This document shows positions 60,187 through 64,000 of a DNA stretch of 64,000 nucleotides, piece after piece. The stretch comes from Xestospongia bergquistia (Eukaryota; Porifera; Demospongiae; Haplosclerida; Petrosiidae): assembly GCA_963965975.1 (NCBI GenBank), contig OZ014413.1, positions 5,032,001 through 5,096,000 of the forward strand, written 5' to 3'. The notes under the pieces are model-generated. The model saw only the letters and a list, made by a program, of their open reading frames with translations, did not search any database and had not been told where the DNA came from. Both the position numbers and the translations under genes were made by a program. Position 1 is the stretch's first letter. The number at the start of each line of letters is the position of its first letter.

Positions 60187-61159
60187 ATGGCTATAGCAGC
60201 AGTACAACCTGAAAGGCCAAAAACCAGCCTAGTTTGGGACTATTTTAAATATGATGTGAGTCTAGGAAAGACTGTGTGCCAAATTGATGCAAATGGTAAA
60301 CATTGGCTTTTGGAAAGCAAAGAGAGTGTCTGCCTATTAACTGAAGTGCTTGAGTGGAATGGCTTACAAACCAGCAAATGGAAAAAGATCAATAATATCG
60401 TTGACTTCCTCCAACCATTTGCTGAATACACAACGTTGTGTTGTGGAGAAGATTACACCTCCCTTTCTGCTGTAGTGCCAATCATTATGGAACTTAACTG
60501 CCGTCTTCAAGAAATGCAGAAACAACCAGGAATGGGCACTGTTGGTAGAGTCTTACAGAGTGAAATGCACAAGCGTTTTGACAGATATATTGATCCATCT
60601 GTTGATTTATTTGATGGTTTCCATATTGTTTTCACACTACTTGACCCACAATATTCTTTGATTCTTTCCATTGAACAGCTAGACGAAGGAATATGCTACT
60701 TAGAGGAACTTGTCAAGTATTTCGTTGATACACAAGTACAAAGTCACGGCAAAACCAGAGATGAAAAAGACATTACCACCCAAGAAAATACCAAAGAACT
60801 GGTCATTGAGCCACCACTTAAAAAGTTTCAGCATTTGTCAAAGCTGGTTTCTAAGCAGAATAAAGAAATTGCATCAACTACCTCTGAAGAACAAGAAGAA
60901 ATTTTTCATTCAACAAAGAAAGAGCAACCCTCCAGATGCGATAGACGCTTTGGACTTCTGGGTCAAATCAGAGTCACTATTTCCAATACTCTCTAAGTTA
61001 GCATGTGATGTACTAGTTGTGCCAGCCTCTTAAGCACCTGTAGAAAGGATTTTTTCAATAGTTGGAAATTCATGTATTGGAAAAAGAAATAGGCTAATTG
61101 GCAATAATCTTGAAAGAGAAGTATTGATCAAAAATAACAAGGATTACTTGCATATTTAG
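60187..61159 (+). pseudogene. hAT transposase, internally deleted and frame-broken
   Basis: The N-terminus (SLVWDYFKYD, residues about 14-23) resembles a BED zinc-finger start. It runs almost directly into the C-terminal half of a hAT transposase (WKKINNIVDFLQPFAEYTTL, YTSLSAVVPIIMELNCRLQE), so the central catalytic core with its acidic residues is missing. A frame change near 60925 leads into the hAT dimerisation region (DALDFWVKSESLFPILSKLA), a TAA at 61031-61033 replaces a residue before APVERIFSIVGN, and the reading ends with NNKDYLHI at 61159. It cannot encode active transposase. It resembles ZBED-type hAT proteins. Confidence 0.85.
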
Positions 61160-61379
61160 CATGTAGTTAAGTTTGTTAACTTCTTTGGTTTATTGATTTA
61201 TAATAACAATAACTAAAAACCTATTACTATAACTAAAACTAAAATTCTCGGAGTTTTTGTGAACAATTAATAACTAAAACAATAATTATTACAAATGCTT
61301 TACAATAACAATAACAATAACTAAAATACTAATCCATTACTTTTACATTACTAATATTATTACATAAACTTGAAATACA

Positions 61380-61610
61380 GTGAAAGAGCTGTCACTTTAG
61401 CTGTAGTTCTAATTACAGAAGATAGATGAACATTAGCTGTTTAGTGCATCATAGTACTACACACACACACACACACACACACAGTTATGATAATAACAAC
61501 CATATAAAAATATTCTAATTTTACAGTAACTATAGTAGGTATTTATAAACAATGACTATATTAGGATATTTGGAAAATGTTTAAATTTTATTGTATAGTG
61601 TGTTTCCAAT
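61380..61610 (+). promoter_or_regulatory. Upstream module and leader of copy C
   Basis: GAGCTGTCACTTTAGCTGTAG, AGATAGATGAACATTAGCTG, a short CA run (about 61461-61483) and the leader up to ATG 61611. It now lies directly downstream of the hAT insertion, which separates it from the rest of the upstream region. Confidence 0.5.
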
Positions 61611-63999
61611 ATGTCTGACAATCCTACTACTACTCTACCTAAACTGTCTAACAGACCAACTGAGTCTGAACTAATGGAACTACTTGAACCATTAGTAAAA
61701 TGGCAAAAATTTGGTATTTTTCTCCCAAAGATATCATCTACAATGATAAAGAAGATTGAAAATGATTACTCATCAACTGAACTTCAAAAATTAGCTCTCT
61801 TCTCAGAATGGCTCAAAGTTGACTCTTGTGCTACCTGGGATAATGTAATTGTTGCCCTATCAAAAGCTAATGAACCCTATCTAACCTCAAAAGTACAAGA
61901 AAACCTTATTACTACCATACCACCAGGAGATCCTTATCAAGGTGAGTGTATAAAAATATCAAGAGATATTTATGTGAATATCTTACTCTGTTATAGGTAC
62001 ATACAGTCAAGATGACACATTAACTGAAACTATTGAAGTGAAAAAAGATGATAAAGAAAGTAAACAACACAAACAAGGCAATATTCATTCAGCACAGCAT
62101 TGTCAAACCCTAGGGAGGCATAGTGAAACTGAAATAAAACCAGTACATTTTTATCAAGGTGAGTGCATTGGATTTATTGAAGATGGTTATGAGCGTCTTC
62201 GTCTGTATTATTTAGGTACACATAGTAAAGATGCTAAATTAATTGATAGTGCACGGAAAATAGATGACAATCAATCCAGTGCTTCAGTAGCAGTTGAACA
62301 AACCAAAATGAACAAGAAAATAATAGAAATTAGTTCTAAAGATGAAGTTACAACAGAGATGAAAAGACTTGTAGACAAATTTACATCTTCAGTACGTAAA
62401 TTTGTAAGTCATCTTGAAGAGATGATTAAAAGTAATAAATGTAAATTAATTGACATAGGAAGACATATTAAATTACTACCCTGGCTATCTGAAGAAAAGG
62501 AATTGGACAAATTAATTGAAGTTACAACCATTGATGAGTTGTTTGTTGAGATAGAGCCTTACTACTGCTTTCTTAGTAACTGTGAATTAATAGAGAGCAT
62601 TGTTAATACATTCCTCCCTGAAAGTGACTTACAAACTGAATTACTTAGATAAATCAGCTGAACTGCAACACATCCAGAGTGCTATTGAAGAAGCACTGAT
62701 ACCAAATCATGAAATCACTGAAACAACTTGCAAAGTAGAGATCAAATTACAAAGAAGATGTTGGAAAATAACATTAGACATTTTTCGTAAGTTTATTAAT
62801 TACCTTTTTCCTATGATGGACAATGTTTTTAGTCATATTTACATCAAACAAGGATGTATTTGTGTTAGTTTTCTTGTACCTTGCTCACAATTACAACTTC
62901 TCATACAGCTGGCTACTGAAAAAACAGAGTTTATGCATCAAGTTGGTATTTTCAGAATGATAATAAATGAGCAACCTATCTTAATGGAAGAAGAGGATAT
63001 AACATTTACATTTGAACAATCACTACTTAAAGCAGGTCAAGCTGGTAATAATAATGTTGTTACAACACTACTGGAGTTAGGAGCCAATATTGACTACCAG
63101 AATGAAGAAGGAGGAACAGCACTAATATTTGCAAGTCAGAATAGACATTACCAAGTTGTTGAGCTTCTACTCAAAGAAAATGCTGATATTAATCTTCAAG
63201 ACCAAGAAGGTTGGACTGCTTTAATGTTTGCCAGTAAGAATGGACATTACCAAGTTGTTCAGCTTCTTCTCAAGGTAAACACTGATCCTAGTCTTCAAAC
63301 ACTAGAATGTTTGACTGCATTAATATTTGCAAGTGGAAATGGCCATGACCAAGTTGTTGAGCTTCTTCTCAAAGAAAATGCTAATCCTAATATTCAAACA
63401 CAAGAAGGTTGGAGTGCATTAATTTTGCAAGTGGAAATGGCTATTACCAAGTTGTTGAGCTTCTTCTCAAAGCAATTGCTGATCCTAATATTCAAACACA
63501 AGAAGGTTGGACTTCATTAATTTTTGCAAATATGAATGGTCATTACCGAGTTGTTGACCTTCTCAAAGAAAGTGCTAATTCTAATCTTCAGGATCATAAT
63601 GGTTTGACTGCTTTAATGTTTGCCAGTCTAGATATCGATGGCCATTACCAAGTTGTTAAGTTTCTTCTTAAAGAAAATGCTGATCCTAATCTTCAAACAT
63701 AAAAAGGTTCGACTGCACTGACATTTGCAAATGTGAATGGCCATTACCAAGTTGTCAAGCTTCTTCTAAAAGAAAATGCTGATCTCAATCTTCAAGCACA
63801 AAATGGTTGGACTGCTTTAATGTTTGCCAGTCAGAATGGCCATTATCAAGTTGTTGAGCTTCTTCTCAAATAAAATACTGATCCTAATCTTCAAGACCAA
63901 AAATGTTGGACAGCATCAACAGTTGCTAGTAAGAATGGTCGTTTTGAAATAGTTTATTTATTAGAAAAGTACATTGATCCTAGTAGCAGTTCTTATTAA
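61611..63999 (+). pseudogene. DD-ANK copy C, disrupted
   Basis: Exon 1 is 61611-61941 (Death-like domain; a 12-base loss removes VDSP after TTLP), intron 1 is 61942-61996, exon 2 is 61997-62158, intron 2 is 62159-62215, and exon 3 runs on. Exon 3 is open through the middle helical region to a shift at 62640-62650, where 18 bases present in B are missing and the upstream frame ends. Ankyrin coding resumes to 63520, breaks at a T4 run (63423-63426; B has T5), and has TAA codons at 63700-63702 and about 63871. It ends with the shared TAA at 63997-63999. It retains Glu where B has its first stop, so B and C decayed independently after duplication, with some breaks older. Confidence 0.85.
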
Positions 64000-64000
64000 A

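Larger units (their letters stand above)
59781..61353 (+). mobile_element. hAT-family transposon, non-autonomous, 1573 bp
   Basis: It is bounded by an 8-base direct repeat ATATTATT (59773-59780 and 61354-61361). The proximal duplicate has a single ATATTATT at the matching place (about 15602-15609), which is an empty site. Imperfect terminal inverted repeats begin TAGTGTTGTAA and TAGTAATGTAA. Many AACAATAACTAAAA subterminal motifs lie at both ends. It contains a transposase remnant and a large hairpin. An 8-base duplication and a TAGTG-type end are typical of hAT elements. Confidence 0.9.
55408..64000. repeat. Segmental duplication, distal copy (runs off the window)
   Basis: It is the counterpart of 11315-18290, with the 3' flanking module, 42-base minisatellite, hairpin, chimeric pseudogene D2, intergenic DNA and DD-ANK copy C. 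It differs chiefly by the hAT insertion at 59781-61353, one extra minisatellite unit, a longer hairpin and small indels. Confidence 0.9.

Noticed and set aside
62580..62650. A short intron that would restore the frame in copy C (GTAACT donor, CTTAG acceptor, 73 bases)
   Set aside because: The phases do fit, but gene A lacks the donor and clearly codes through this stretch (homologous residues up to QTEL), so an indel is the simpler explanation.
1..64000. tRNA or rRNA genes
   Set aside because: I looked for cloverleaf-like G+C-rich blocks with TTC-type loops and conserved rRNA cores and saw none; a covariance-model scan would be decisive.

Overview
This window looks like nuclear DNA of an early-branching animal, most likely a demosponge close to Amphimedon. 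That is an inference from gene content, not a database match. The support is strong A+T richness, very short GT-AG introns (54-57 bases), Death-domain/ankyrin proteins in tandem, a beta-helix/multi-pass membrane receptor of a kind I associate with sponges and cnidarians, and relics of hAT, CACTA-like and TA-target transposons. Nothing suggests bacterial operons: there are no Shine-Dalgarno-spaced gene strings, CRISPR array or attachment sites.

Layout. 0.9-18.5 kb and 55.4-64 kb hold a birth-and-death cluster of Death-domain + ankyrin-repeat (DD-ANK) genes. Gene A (6641-11175) is the most complete. It has a Death domain exon, a 54-base intron, a conserved helical middle region, about 28 ankyrin units and a conserved C-terminal tail, but its frame is interrupted about five times. 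Copies B (15869-18510) and C (61611-63999) are a duplicated pair and both carry stops or shifts. Five further copies are 3' fragments or degraded chimeras (about 0.9, 2.4, 4.3, 12.4 and 56.6 kb). A segment of about 7 kb (from 11315) is repeated about 44 kb away (from 55408). The second copy carries a decayed hAT transposon with a clean 8-base target duplication, and the first copy keeps the empty site. The two copies also differ by one unit of a 42-base minisatellite and at the tip of a hairpin.

18.5-22 kb holds decayed multi-exon remnants, including a minus-strand SLC2-type sugar transporter. 22.9-31.4 kb is centred on an intact 1298-residue membrane protein (24965-28861), with a C-terminal pseudogene fragment upstream and an N-terminal one downstream. 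31.5-40.6 kb contains a CACTA-like transposase remnant, some coiled-coil exons, and a minus-strand multi-exon gene with good splice sites but several frame breaks, mostly at homopolymers. 42.9-50.9 kb is a POT/SLC15-type transporter cluster: one intact gene (45348-46862) and several fragments, plus an inverted fragment at 36.8 kb. 52.9-54.2 kb has two MITE-like inverted-repeat elements.

How the genes work together. Death-domain proteins with long ankyrin arrays are plausible intracellular signalling or scaffold proteins of innate immunity. Near-identical ankyrin units, repeated tails and many dead copies suggest a rapidly evolving family. A roughly 100-200 base upstream module containing a palindromic CAGCTG site recurs before A, B, C and the chimeric copies, and may be their shared promoter. 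The two intact membrane-protein genes are single open frames without introns and have no evident functional link to the cluster beyond sharing its pattern of local duplication and decay.
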